Counted from the stretch's first letter, positions 33,642 to 42,253 are shown. The stretch is 64,000 nucleotides of DNA from Acidimicrobiales bacterium (GCA_028285495.1 JANQPB010000016.1:186001-250000), one strand, 5' to 3'. Notes: generated by a model from the sequence alone, not told the origin. Translations and numbers: made by a program.

Positions 33642-33863
33642 TCAGCGCCGATCGGCGGACCGGACCGCCCGGAGCACCGAGATGCCGGTGATGGCGGCCA
33701 GCAGCGCGACGAGGGCCCAGCCGGTGGCGTCGCCCGTCCCGAACAGCCGGTCGTCGGCGACGACGGCGATCGCGGCGATGACGACGAGCGCCCCGACGGC
33801 GAGGAACCCGTCGTCGACGATGAGGCCGATCAGCGGGCCGACCAACCCCCGCAGCCGGCTCAC
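33642..33863 (-). CDS. Small two-helix membrane protein
   Basis: A 73-residue protein with two hydrophobic segments (about 8-35 and 45-65) separated by DDRLFGTGDATG. It overlaps the COG4280-like gene by GTGA and may be its accessory subunit. No family recognised. Confidence 0.6.
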   Translation of the reverse strand: MSRLRGLVGPLIGLIVDDGFLAVGALVVIAAIAVVADDRLFGTGDATGWALVALLAAITGISVLRAVRSADRR

Positions 33864-34660
33864 GTCGAATCCCCGACGCCAGGGGGTTCGCCGAGCGCCG
33901 TCGACACCGGGCTGGCCTCGGCGGCGACGGGCTCGAATCGGGACCGCCCGACGGCCACGAGGACCAGGACGAACGCCGTCCAGAAGGCGAAGAGGTACAG
34001 CAGGGCCCAGGCGCCACCGGCCCAGTCGACGCCGAGCCCCTCGGCCACCCAGAATCCACCGAAGGTGGCGAGCATGACGGCGACGAACATCTTCATCGTG
34101 TTCTGCGGCACCCGCGACAGCGGCCCCCGAGCGGCCAGCCCGGCAACGCCGACCACCACGAAGGCGGCCGCGGCCCCGGTCACCGCCGCCGGGTAACTGG
34201 CATCGCCCGACGCGCCGAGGGTCAGCACCAGGAACGTGATCTCGAGCCCCTCGAGCAGCATGGTCTTCGTGGCGATCGAGAAGCCGAGCCAGTCGAAGGG
34301 GCCCCGACCGCGGCCGCTGGCCTCCAGCTCGGCCACGGTGCGGCGGAAGTCGGCGTCCTCGTCATTGTGGGCCAGGACCCCGATGGACCGCAAGGCCGCC
34401 TTGCGCATCCAGCGAAGGCCGAAGAGGACGAGCAGGGTGCCGATGACGAGCTCGAAGACCTGCTCGTCGATCCGGTCGACCAGCGTCACGCCGAACACGG
34501 CGAGCAGGATCCCGATGATGGTGGCCGCGGCGGCGACGCCGAGCAGCGGCGCCCGCCAGCCGCGGGTCAGCCCGACGGCGACCACGACCGTCCACGCCTC
34601 GACGCACTCGACGACCGACGCAAGGAAGACCGGGAGGACGGCGACGACGAACTCGACCAT
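33860..34660 (-). CDS. COG4280-like membrane protein with two ExxE motifs
   Basis: A 266-residue membrane protein with about seven helices in two halves. Each half has an intramembrane ExxE: Glu18/Glu21 in SVVECVEAWTVVVAVG and Glu137/Glu140 in MLLEGLEITFLVLTLG. The same two-repeat plan with REGLE-type motifs is used by FTR1 iron permeases and GDT1-type cation transporters, so a divalent-cation transporter is plausible. That inference rests only on the repeated motif. It is coupled to a 73-residue membrane protein and lies just downstream of the siderophore operon. Confidence 0.7.
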   Translation of the reverse strand: MVEFVVAVLPVFLASVVECVEAWTVVVAVGLTRGWRAPLLGVAAAATIIGILLAVFGVTLVDRIDEQVFELVIGTLLVLFGLRWMRKAALRSIGVLAHNDEDADFRRTVAELEASGRGRGPFDWLGFSIATKTMLLEGLEITFLVLTLGASGDASYPAAVTGAAAAFVVVGVAGLAARGPLSRVPQNTMKMFVAVMLATFGGFWVAEGLGVDWAGGAWALLYLFAFWTAFVLVLVAVGRSRFEPVAAEASPVSTALGEPPGVGDST

Positions 34661-34710
34661 CGCTCAACCCCGGGCCGTCGGACCGGCCGCGGCCAACGCC
34701 GTCGGCGGCA

Positions 34711-35808
34711 TCAACGGCGCCAGTAACCGGTCATGAACACCCGATCGGCCGGGATGCCCAGCTCTCGCCGCAGGTAGCCGCGGACGGCGGTCACCTGCCG
34801 GGATTCGCCGGCCCCGAAGGCGACCGTCGTCTCGGGGTCGAGGTCGAGTGCCCTGACCTCGTCGACGAAGCCGACGCTCTCCCCCGGAGCGGCGTCACCC
34901 CGGTGCAGCCAGCGGACGTCGGTGCCGGGTCGCTCGGCGATCGTGAACTCGTGGTCGGCGTCGACCGTCTCGGCGATCACCGTTGCCGGCGTCGCCGGAT
35001 CGAGGGAGTCGAGCAGGGCCCCGACGGCGGCCAGCCCGCTCTCGTCGGCGACGAGGAGATGGTGGAAGGACGGCTCGGCGCCACGGAAGAACCGTCGGGG
35101 ACCCCAGACCGCCACCGTCTCGCCCGGCTCGGCCCGGGCCGCCCACCCGCCGACGCCCTCGTCGTGGCCGTGCAGGACGGCCCACAGCTCGATGGAGCTG
35201 GCGTCCCGATCGAAGCGACGGATGGTGTAGTACGCACCGGGCGGGCGCTCGTCCTCGGGCAACTCCTGCCACGACGACATCGAGAAGCCATCCCCGATCG
35301 TGTCGTCGTCCGGCGAGCGGGGCACGAACAGGAAGGCGAAGTCGTCGGCCTCGTACGGCTCCCAGTCGTCGAGGCCGCCCTGCAGCACGATGCGACGCAG
35401 GTTGGGCGAGAGCTCGGTGACCTCGACGACCGACGTGACTCGGGTGAGCAGCTCGCCGGTGGTCTGCAGCTCCTCTTCGAGGCTGGTGAGGGGCTCGGCG
35501 TCACCGACGGCCTGGCGGGCGCTGGCCACCATGCCGAGCAGCGCACCCTGGACCTCGGGCGCGGTCGACACCGGGGTGTCGAACCGGAGCCGGGCTGCCG
35601 TCGACTCGCCGTCGATCGTCACCTCGAGGTCGACCCCCTCGGTGTCGACGTCGACGGCCTCGGCGTCGGTTGCGGTCGGCGCGTCGCCGCGGTGGCGGGC
35701 GATGAAGAGGATGGTGTCGGCGTGGTTGCCGTTGACGTGCTCGAGGGTGAGGTCGACCTGCTCCCTCACCTCGGGGCTCAAAGCGGTCGCTCCGGTCGAT
35801 CTGGTCAC
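34711..35808 (-). CDS. Siderophore-interacting ferric reductase (SIP) with N-terminal DUF2470 domain
   Basis: A 365-residue protein: an N-terminal DUF2470 domain (VDLTLEHVNGNHADTILFIA, about 12-90) and a SIP-type FAD/NAD(P)H ferric-siderophore reductase (about 125-365) with AYYTIRRFDRDASS, GETVAVWGPRRFF and a C-terminal FMTGYWRR. SIPs release iron from imported siderophores. DUF2470 also occurs at the end of HugZ and may bind heme or a related ligand. I chose the GTG after GAGGA; an upstream GTG at 35850 is possible. It is the last gene of the fec-like operon. Confidence 0.9.
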   Translation of the reverse strand: MTRSTGATALSPEVREQVDLTLEHVNGNHADTILFIARHRGDAPTATDAEAVDVDTEGVDLEVTIDGESTAARLRFDTPVSTAPEVQGALLGMVASARQAVGDAEPLTSLEEELQTTGELLTRVTSVVEVTELSPNLRRIVLQGGLDDWEPYEADDFAFLFVPRSPDDDTIGDGFSMSSWQELPEDERPPGAYYTIRRFDRDASSIELWAVLHGHDEGVGGWAARAEPGETVAVWGPRRFFRGAEPSFHHLLVADESGLAAVGALLDSLDPATPATVIAETVDADHEFTIAERPGTDVRWLHRGDAAPGESVGFVDEVRALDLDPETTVAFGAGESRQVTAVRGYLRRELGIPADRVFMTGYWRR

Positions 35809-35859
35809 GATGGTGTCCTCGTTGTCGCTGCGGGCTCGGTCGCCCGGCACGGGGGTCGG

Positions 35860-36984
35860 TCAGTTCTGCAGGGCGGCGAGCAGATCCTCGACGAAGCGGA
35901 TGCGCCCGGCGATCCCGCTGTAACCGAGGCGATCCAGCTGCACGACGTCGCCGGACGCCACCGCCGGCAGCTGCTGCCACAGGGGGTTGGCCATCAGCTC
36001 GTCGAGTGAGGCCTGCTCGCCCTCGACGGTCTCGCTCTGCAGCAGGACGAGCGTCGGGGCGTCGAGCAGGTCGAGCTGTTCGAGTGACAGGAAGGCCCGA
36101 CCGTTGGCGTCGGCCTCGACCTGGTCGACGCCAGGAACGAGCACACAGCCGATCGAGACCGCGGTCGCCGGCAGGTCCCAGACCGGCTCGACGAAGGCCG
36201 CTGGCGACGGACCGGTGTAGATGGCGGCCATCGAGACCCGGCACGGCTCGCCGAGACCGTCGACGACCGACCGGGCCTCGGCCTCCACCGCCCCGAGCTC
36301 GGCCGCCAGGCCGTCCGCTGCGTCGACCGCCCCGAGCTCCTGGCCGAGGAAGGCCAGCCGCTCCAACGGTTCGAGGTCGTCCGGCACGACGACGACCCGC
36401 TCGGCCAGGTCGCGCACCAGGTCTTCGCCGCCGGCCAGGTCGGCCGTCCGGGCCAGCACGATGATCGTGTCGGCGCCGTAGGTCGCGACCTCTTCGAGGC
36501 TGAGCGTGAACAGATCGATCGGCTCGATGCCGGACGTGTCGAGGTCGCCCATGCCGACGAAGCCGGCGTCGGGGAGGTTGGCCCCCGAGATGACCGGGCG
36601 GATCCCGAGGCTGAGCACATCGGCCAGCAGCCCGTCCTGACCGAGCAGCACCACGGTCCCGAGAGAGTCGACCGCCGTGCCGTCGTCGGCGGCGTCGCCG
36701 ACCGCGTCGCCGGTGGCGTCATCGTCGGTGGCCGGCGGGTCGGTCTCGCCATCGGACCCCTGGTCGCTCGGTGCGGACGACGAGGCCCGGGTCGGGGTGG
36801 TGGCCCCGTCGGTCGCCTCGACGTCGTCGCCGACCGGTTCGCTGGCCGACCCGGCTACCCCCTCGCCGTCGGACCCACAGGCCGACAGCACCAGGACCAG
36901 TGCCAGCAGCAGTGCGACGGCGAGGGAGCCGACGGGCCGGAAGCCCGGGGCCGAGGGGCCGGACAGGGAGGAACCGGCCTTCAC
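35860..36984 (-). CDS. Ferric-siderophore binding lipoprotein
   Basis: A 374-residue lipoprotein. Lipobox LVLSAC (Cys36), an acidic/Ser-Thr linker to about residue 110, then a FepB/BtuF-class domain with GTVVLLGQDGLLADVLSLGI, SLEEVATYGADTIIVLA and PTLVLLQSETVEGEQASLDE. The GTG start overlaps the ATPase stop (GTGA), so all transporter parts are in one operon: permease, permease, ATPase, binding protein, SIP. Ligand: a ferric siderophore, perhaps the product of the adjacent nicotianamine-synthase-like gene. Confidence 0.9.
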   Translation of the reverse strand: MKAGSSLSGPSAPGFRPVGSLAVALLLALVLVLSACGSDGEGVAGSASEPVGDDVEATDGATTPTRASSSAPSDQGSDGETDPPATDDDATGDAVGDAADDGTAVDSLGTVVLLGQDGLLADVLSLGIRPVISGANLPDAGFVGMGDLDTSGIEPIDLFTLSLEEVATYGADTIIVLARTADLAGGEDLVRDLAERVVVVPDDLEPLERLAFLGQELGAVDAADGLAAELGAVEAEARSVVDGLGEPCRVSMAAIYTGPSPAAFVEPVWDLPATAVSIGCVLVPGVDQVEADANGRAFLSLEQLDLLDAPTLVLLQSETVEGEQASLDELMANPLWQQLPAVASGDVVQLDRLGYSGIAGRIRFVEDLLAALQN

Positions 36985-37976
36985 TCGGCCACCGGGGCGG
37001 CTGCGGTATCGTCGGTCGTGTCGTCGACATCGCCGTCAACGAGATCGCCGTCGACGAGATCGCCGTCGACGAGATCGCCGTCATCGTGGTTGACGCGGCC
37101 GTCGTCGGCGGACGTTGGCACCGACGAGGACCCGGGGCGGTCCCCTCCCGCCGCCGGGGAGCGCCTCGCCCCGATCGGGACCACGAGCGGGGTGTGGCTG
37201 ACCGGATCGGTGGTGACGACGCAGTCCATGCCGAAGACCTCCCGCACGCTGTGCTCGGTGATCACCTCCTCCGGTCGGCCGGAGGCGACGATGGCGCCGT
37301 CACGCATGGCGACGAGATGGTGGGCATAGCGACAGGCCAGGTTGAGGTCGTGGAGGACGACGACGACCGTGCGCCCCCGGTCGCTGTTGAGCTGATCGAC
37401 CAGGTCGAGCACGTCGACCTGGTGGGCGATGTCGAGGAACGTCGTCGGCTCGTCGAGCAGCAGCAGGTCGGTCTGTTGGGCGATCGCCATGGCGATCCAG
37501 ACCCGCTGGCGCTGCCCGCCGGACAGCTGGTCGACCGGCCGGTCGGCGAGGTCGATGGTGTGGGTGGCCTCCAGCGCTTCCCGGACCGCGGCCTCGTCGC
37601 CGTCGGACCACTGCTGGAACAGGCGCTGGTGCGGGGTCCGACCACGGGAGACCAGATCGACGACGAGGATGCCCTCCGGGGAGATCGGGCTCTGGGGGAG
37701 CAGGCCGAGCCGGCGGGCCACCTCCTTGGTCGGCAGGCGATGGATGTTCTCGCCGTCGAGCACCACCCCGCCACGGTCCGGCCGCAGCAGCCGGGCCAGG
37801 GCCCGCAGCAGCGTCGACTTGCCACAGGCGTTCGGGCCGATGATGGCGGTGATCCGCCCGTCGGGGACCTCGAAGCTCAGGTCGTCGACGACCGTCCGGC
37901 CGTCGTAGCCGAGCCGGACACCGTCGGCCCGGAGGCGGTTCGTCTGCACCGGTGGAGCGGTCGAGTTGGCGTCCAT
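36981..37976 (-). CDS. Iron-siderophore ABC transporter ATPase (FecE/FepC) with repeat tail
   Basis: A 331-residue ATPase. Walker A IIGPNACGKSTLLRALARLL, signature LSGGQRQRVWIAMAIA, Walker B LLLLDEPTTFLDIAHQ and switch His in VVVVLHDLNLACRYA are those of FepC/FecE. The usual family length is about 260-280; here about 50 extra C-terminal residues carry an acidic tandem repeat (GDLVD several times). The ATG overlaps the permease stop (TGATG). It drives uptake through the two FecCD permeases. Confidence 0.93.
   Translation of the reverse strand: MDANSTAPPVQTNRLRADGVRLGYDGRTVVDDLSFEVPDGRITAIIGPNACGKSTLLRALARLLRPDRGGVVLDGENIHRLPTKEVARRLGLLPQSPISPEGILVVDLVSRGRTPHQRLFQQWSDGDEAAVREALEATHTIDLADRPVDQLSGGQRQRVWIAMAIAQQTDLLLLDEPTTFLDIAHQVDVLDLVDQLNSDRGRTVVVVLHDLNLACRYAHHLVAMRDGAIVASGRPEEVITEHSVREVFGMDCVVTTDPVSHTPLVVPIGARRSPAAGGDRPGSSSVPTSADDGRVNHDDGDLVDGDLVDGDLVDGDVDDTTDDTAAAPVAE
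37025..37084. repeat. Four 15-bp tandem repeats in the ATPase C-terminus
   Basis: Four units of CGAGATCGCCGTCGA (first and last imperfect) encode the acidic GDLVD repeats at the end of the ATPase. The copy number may vary between strains because such repeats slip. Confidence 0.85.
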
Positions 37977-39064
37977 CAGAGGGCTCCGGTTCGGCCCTGG
38001 CGCGACAGCAGCCAGAGCAGGTAGGGGGCACCGATCACGGCCGTGAGGATGCCGACGGGGAGCTCGGTCGGCGCCAGCACCCGGCGGGCGGCCAGGTCGG
38101 CGGCCACGGTGACCAGCGCCCCGGTGAAACCGGCCGGGATCAGCGCCGCGCCGGGCGTGTCGACCAGGCGGCGGGCGATCGGGCCGGCAACGAAGGCGAC
38201 GAAGCCGATCGGACCGGCGGCGGCGACGGCCAGCGCGGCCAGGGCCACCCCGACCAGCACCAGTGCGAGCTTGGCCCGGCCGACGGGAACGCCGAGCCCG
38301 GCGGCGACGTCGTCGCTGAGCTCGAGCCGGTCGAGCCAGCGCTGCATGAGCACGGCGAGCGGGGTCAGCACGAGCAGGGCCAGGCCGACGGTTCGGACGT
38401 CGTCCCAGCTGCGACCGTTGAGCGAGCCGGTCAGCCAGACCGCGGCCCGCTGCACGTCGAAGATCTCGGCCCGGGTGATCAGGTAGTCGACGACGGCGGT
38501 GGCGGCGAAGCCGATGCCGATGCCGACGAGGACCAGGCGATAGGCCTGCACGCCCCGGCCCTTGATGGCCAGGCCGAACACCAGCAGCGCCGTCAGCACG
38601 CCGCCGGAGACGGCGCCGAAGGCGACCTGGGAGCTCGACCCGCCGAGGATGACGATGACGAACACGGCCCCGACGGCGGCGCCCGAGTTGAAGCCGATGA
38701 TGTCGGGCGAGGCGAGCGGATTGCGGGCCAGCGACTGGAAGATCGCGCCCGAGATGCCGAAGGCGAGGCCGACGAGGGCACCGGTGATGGCCCGGGGCAG
38801 TCGGAGGGTCCTGACGATGAACTCGGCGTCCTCGCTGCCACTGCCGAAGACGGTGGCGATGACGTCGGAGATCGGGATCGGGAAGTCACCGACGCTGATC
38901 GACCAGCAGCCGACGGCGACGGTGGCCGCGGCCAGCAGCACGCAGACGACGAACCTGCGGGGGTCGAGCCGCATCGACACCCGGCGGCTGCGGACGACCC
39001 AGCCCCGCAGTGGCAGCTGGTCCGGCCGGGAATCGGCGGTCGGCGGCCGCTCCAGCACGGTCAC
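37976..39064 (-). CDS. FecCD-family iron-siderophore permease
   Basis: A 362-residue BtuC-like permease with about ten helices. Family motifs: RLPRAITGALVGLAFGISGA, FQSLARNPLASPDIIGFNSG, AAGPIGFVAFVAGPIARRLV and LPVGILTAVIGAPYLLWLLS. The GTG start overlaps the stop of the sister permease (GTGA). It forms the heterodimeric channel of the importer with the next gene. Confidence 0.93.
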   Translation of the reverse strand: MTVLERPPTADSRPDQLPLRGWVVRSRRVSMRLDPRRFVVCVLLAAATVAVGCWSISVGDFPIPISDVIATVFGSGSEDAEFIVRTLRLPRAITGALVGLAFGISGAIFQSLARNPLASPDIIGFNSGAAVGAVFVIVILGGSSSQVAFGAVSGGVLTALLVFGLAIKGRGVQAYRLVLVGIGIGFAATAVVDYLITRAEIFDVQRAAVWLTGSLNGRSWDDVRTVGLALLVLTPLAVLMQRWLDRLELSDDVAAGLGVPVGRAKLALVLVGVALAALAVAAAGPIGFVAFVAGPIARRLVDTPGAALIPAGFTGALVTVAADLAARRVLAPTELPVGILTAVIGAPYLLWLLSRQGRTGAL

Positions 39065-40134
39065 AGCTGGGCCATCCTCGAGCGACGGACCAGGACGACG
39101 AACGCCGGGCCGCCGATGGCGGCGGTCATGATCCCGACCTGGACCTCGCCCGGCCTGGCGATCACCCGGCCGATGATGTCGCAGAACAGCAGCATCGTCG
39201 GGCCGGCCAGGGCCGAGGCGGGGATGAGCCACCGCTGGTCCGGCCCGAACCAGGCCCGGACGGCGTGGGGAACGACGAGGCCGATGAAGGCGATCGGCCC
39301 GGCGGCGGCAACGGCGGCGCCGGTGAGCAGCGTCACGGCGATCCCGGTGAGGGCCCGGGTCGAGCCGATTCCGGTGCCGAGCGCCCTGGCCATGTCCTCG
39401 CCGAGGGCCAGGGCATTGAGCCGGCGGGACACGGCGACCGCCATGAACAGCCCGACCACGATGAACGGCAGCATGTTGGACGCCACCTCCTGATCGCGAC
39501 CGGACAGCGAGCCGACCGCCCAGAACCGGAACTGGTCGAGAGTGGCCTGGTCGAGCAGGGTCACCGCCCTGGTGAGGGCGAACAGCAGCGCATTCATCGC
39601 CGCCCCGGCAAGCGCGAGACGGACCGGTGTTGCCCCACCCCGGCCGACCGAGCCGAGGGCGTAGACCAGCACCGAGGCCGCGGCGGCCCCGACGAAGGCG
39701 AACCACACGAGCGAAAGCAGCGAGCCGAGCGAGAAGATCCAGATGGCGAGGACGACGGCGAACGAGGCGCCGGCGGTCACGCCGAGGAGGCCGGGGTCGG
39801 CCAGCGGGTTGCGGGTCAGGCCCTGCATGAGCGCCCCGGCAACGCCGAGGGCGGCGCCAACCGCCAGCCCGACGATGGTCCGGGGGACCCGGAGCTCGCG
39901 GATGATCAGGTGATCGGTGACCGTCTCGTCGTAGGAGAAGACGGCGTCGAGCACCGTCGAGGTCGGGATCGACTTGGCGCCGACGGCCAGCGAGCCGAGC
40001 CCGACCAGCACCAGGGCAGACGCCAGGATGGCGACGCCGGCCAGCCGCCGCCCCGCGCCGAGGCGGGCCGAGGATCGGGGCGGGCCATCGGTCGACGGGG
40101 TCGGAGACGGTCGAGCGGGCGCGGCGGCCGTCAC
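39061..40134 (-). CDS. FecCD-family iron-siderophore permease, first gene of operon
   Basis: A 357-residue BtuC-like permease: RVPRTIVGLAVGAALGVAGA, MQGLTRNPLADPGLLGVTAG, AAGPIAFIGLVVPHAVRAWF and PGEVQVGIMTAAIGGPAFVV. I chose the GTG at 40134, preceded by GGAGCG; a longer frame to a TTG at 40215 would run into the iron box and is unlikely. It opens the importer operon and is divergent from the nicotianamine-synthase-like gene. Confidence 0.92.
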   Translation of the reverse strand: MTAAAPARPSPTPSTDGPPRSSARLGAGRRLAGVAILASALVLVGLGSLAVGAKSIPTSTVLDAVFSYDETVTDHLIIRELRVPRTIVGLAVGAALGVAGALMQGLTRNPLADPGLLGVTAGASFAVVLAIWIFSLGSLLSLVWFAFVGAAAASVLVYALGSVGRGGATPVRLALAGAAMNALLFALTRAVTLLDQATLDQFRFWAVGSLSGRDQEVASNMLPFIVVGLFMAVAVSRRLNALALGEDMARALGTGIGSTRALTGIAVTLLTGAAVAAAGPIAFIGLVVPHAVRAWFGPDQRWLIPASALAGPTMLLFCDIIGRVIARPGEVQVGIMTAAIGGPAFVVLVRRSRMAQL

Positions 40135-40212
40135 GAGAGGTACGCGCTCCGCCGTTGCGATCGAGGTCGTGTTCGTGCTTGAGGCCGGCCCACCGTGACG
40201 AACCGTAGTCGA

Positions 40213-40231
40213 CAATAGGCATACCTAACAA
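40213..40231. promoter_or_regulatory. DtxR/IdeR iron box between importer and NAS-like gene
   Basis: ATAGGCATACCTAAC (40215-40229) is a strong DtxR/IdeR palindrome. It stands 80 bases before the permease start and about 90-170 bases before the NAS-like gene on the other strand, so iron repression of both directions is likely. Confidence 0.75.
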
Positions 40232-40318
40232 CCAGGGGTCGTCGTCCCGGCCGGACGAGCTTCGGCTGCACGACTGACCTCGTGCCGACCTTTGGTCGAT
40301 GCATGTCGCCTCACCTAG

Positions 40319-41362
40319 ATTGGAGCTATCGCCGCCCGCCACCCGCCGAGTCGTGACCCCTCGTCCGAGGACGGCGACAGCCTGCTCCGGGCCGTCCTCG
40401 GAGCGCCGACGCCCGGGGCGCCGGCGTCGAACGGTGGCTCCATCTTCGATCGCCTCGGACCGGCCCTGCTCCGCACCTACCTCGGCGATGCGGAGGCCCT
40501 GGCGCCGTCGCCGTCGATCAACGCGGCGTTCGGCGAGCTCGTCTCGCTGATGGTCAGCCCCGGGGTCGACGTCGCCGCCATCCAACAGGCCTGCCTCCGG
40601 CTCGAATCGGCACCTCGGCTCCGTCGGCGGGCCCGTGCGGTCAAGCGCTCGGCCGCCATCGCCGAGACGGCCATGGAGCGGGCCAATGCCAGGCGGATGC
40701 TCGAGATCGATCCAGCCGGCGACGGTTCCCCGATCACCAAGCTCCGGAGCATCCTTCGCGAGTACCCCTATCTCGACAACTACGAGCAGCTGGTCGGCTC
40801 GGAGATCGAGGCGATCACCCGCAGGCGCGAGCCCGGCCCCGTTGCCTTCTGCGGTGCCGGTCCGCTCCCCCTGACCGGGATCCTGTGGAACCTCAGGACC
40901 GGCGACCCGGTCACGCTGGTCGAGATCGACGAGCAGGCGTCCGAGCTGGCCCGGTCGGTCGTCCGGCGCCTGCGCACCCTCGGGGTCGCGACCCCGACCG
41001 ATCTGCGGGTGGTCACGTCAGACGCTGCGGCGATACCGACCGACGAGTACCAGGTGATCATCGTCGCCAGCCTCGTGCCCGGCACAGCGATGACCGGCCT
41101 GGCCGAGCGGCTGGCGGCGTCATCGGAGCGGCCGCTCCTGGCGGTCCGCAGTGCGGTCGGGTTGACCGCCCGCCTCGCCTACGACCACGTGGCCATCCGG
41201 GCGCTGGCTTCGCTCGGGCTTCGCCATGTCGGCACGATCGCCCCGGCCCACACGCTGGCCGACCGCCCCATCGAGCCGTGCATCGCCGTCGGCGCCGACG
41301 ACCCGAAGCTGCTCGAGGTGGCCCCCGCCGGCGTGCTCAACACCACCGAGCTGTTCGAGTAG
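40319..41362 (+). CDS. Nicotianamine-synthase-like enzyme (start codon unresolved)
   Basis: A NAS-family protein related to plant nicotianamine synthase, archaeal MtNAS and staphylopine CntL, which transfer aminobutyrate units from SAM. Diagnostic parts: REYPYLDNYEQLVGSEIEAI (the NAS substrate motif with its conserved Tyr and Glu), VAFCGAGPLPLTGILWNL (SAM site) and VIIVASLVPGTAMTGL. The first in-frame ATG is 40550, but NAS homology starts earlier (APSPSINAAFGELVSLM, from 40502), and the frame is open from 40319 with no ATG, GTG or TTG. A -10-like TAGATT lies six bases before an in-frame ATC at 40328. Product: probably a metallophore precursor (inference). Confidence 0.85.
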   Translation: MGAIAARHPPSRDPSSEDGDSLLRAVLGAPTPGAPASNGGSIFDRLGPALLRTYLGDAEALAPSPSINAAFGELVSLMVSPGVDVAAIQQACLRLESAPRLRRRARAVKRSAAIAETAMERANARRMLEIDPAGDGSPITKLRSILREYPYLDNYEQLVGSEIEAITRRREPGPVAFCGAGPLPLTGILWNLRTGDPVTLVEIDEQASELARSVVRRLRTLGVATPTDLRVVTSDAAAIPTDEYQVIIVASLVPGTAMTGLAERLAASSERPLLAVRSAVGLTARLAYDHVAIRALASLGLRHVGTIAPAHTLADRPIEPCIAVGADDPKLLEVAPAGVLNTTELFE

Positions 41363-41371
41363 CCGACCGGC

Positions 41372-42253
41372 TCACGACAGCAGCGCAGCGGCGAAGCGGC
41401 GGGCCGATCCTGGTGCGAGATCGAGGCCGAGCGCCGGCTCGTTGACCTCGACCTCCAGCAGCGCGTGCCCGCCGGTACTGCCCTCGTCCGGCACCACGTC
41501 GATCCGCAGATAGGTGGCGGCCCCCGGCAACAGGGCGTGGATCTTGAGGCCGAACTCGGTCAACGACGGGGGCAGGTCGTCGGCCAGCGCCGTGCGACCC
41601 CCGTAGCGCCCGTTGACCCGGAAATCGGACGGGTCCGGTCGTTTCACGATGGCGTGGGAGAACTCGCCACCGAGGAACACCATCGAGAGCTCACCCTCGG
41701 CGATCCCGGGCAGATACTCCTGGAGCAGCAGCGGCCGACCGTCGGCCCGATCGTGCAGCTCGCGCCAACGGTCGACGAGCTCGTCGCGCTCGATGCGCTG
41801 GACGGCGTGACCGCTCGCCCCCCAGGCCGGCTTGACCACCAGACGGTCGAAGCCGTGCGAACCGGCCCAGGCCATCGCCTCGACGGCGTCGATCCGGCTG
41901 AGATCGACGGTGGGCGGGAACCGGAGCCCGGCCGAGGCGAGGTCGAGCAGGTTCCGCTTGTCGAGGCTCCAACGGACCAGCGAGACGGGATTGTGCAGCC
42001 GCTGGCCCCGCTGCTCGCGCTCGACGAGCCAGCGGTCGTAGCCGGCGAGGTCGTGATGGTAGTCCCACGTCGAGCGGAGCACGACGGTGTCGGCCCAGTC
42101 GAAGTGGTCGACGCCGGCGTCGTTCCACGGCAGCACCCGGACCTCGCAGCCCTCGGCCTCCAATTCGTCGACGAGGAGCGCATCGCTGGCGGTCACGTCC
42201 GGCCAGCGGGCGCAGGTGGCGATCGCCAGTCGCCGAGCCCGATCGGCGCTCAC
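41372..42253 (-). CDS. ATP-grasp ligase (RimK/glutathione-synthetase-like)
   Basis: A 293-residue ATP-grasp protein. N-terminal pre-ATP-grasp domain with VLRSTWDYHHDLAGYDRWL, ATP-binding VVKPAWGASGHAVQRIERDE and LLLQEYLPGIAEGELSMVFL, and the Mg-binding end LRIDVVPDE ... VEVNEP. Such enzymes join a carboxylate to an amine through an acyl phosphate. It ends ten bases from the NAS-like gene in convergent orientation, so the two could act on one small molecule. That pairing is inference; the substrate is unknown. GTG start. A 250-base structured leader precedes it. Confidence 0.85.
   Translation of the reverse strand: MSADRARRLAIATCARWPDVTASDALLVDELEAEGCEVRVLPWNDAGVDHFDWADTVVLRSTWDYHHDLAGYDRWLVEREQRGQRLHNPVSLVRWSLDKRNLLDLASAGLRFPPTVDLSRIDAVEAMAWAGSHGFDRLVVKPAWGASGHAVQRIERDELVDRWRELHDRADGRPLLLQEYLPGIAEGELSMVFLGGEFSHAIVKRPDPSDFRVNGRYGGRTALADDLPPSLTEFGLKIHALLPGAATYLRIDVVPDEGSTGGHALLEVEVNEPALGLDLAPGSARRFAAALLS

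Noticed and set aside
40299..40550. 83-codon plus-strand frame from ATG 40299
   Set aside because: It is Arg/Ser/Pro-rich in the wrong frame relative to the NAS-like gene. It was kept only as a possible frameshift partner.
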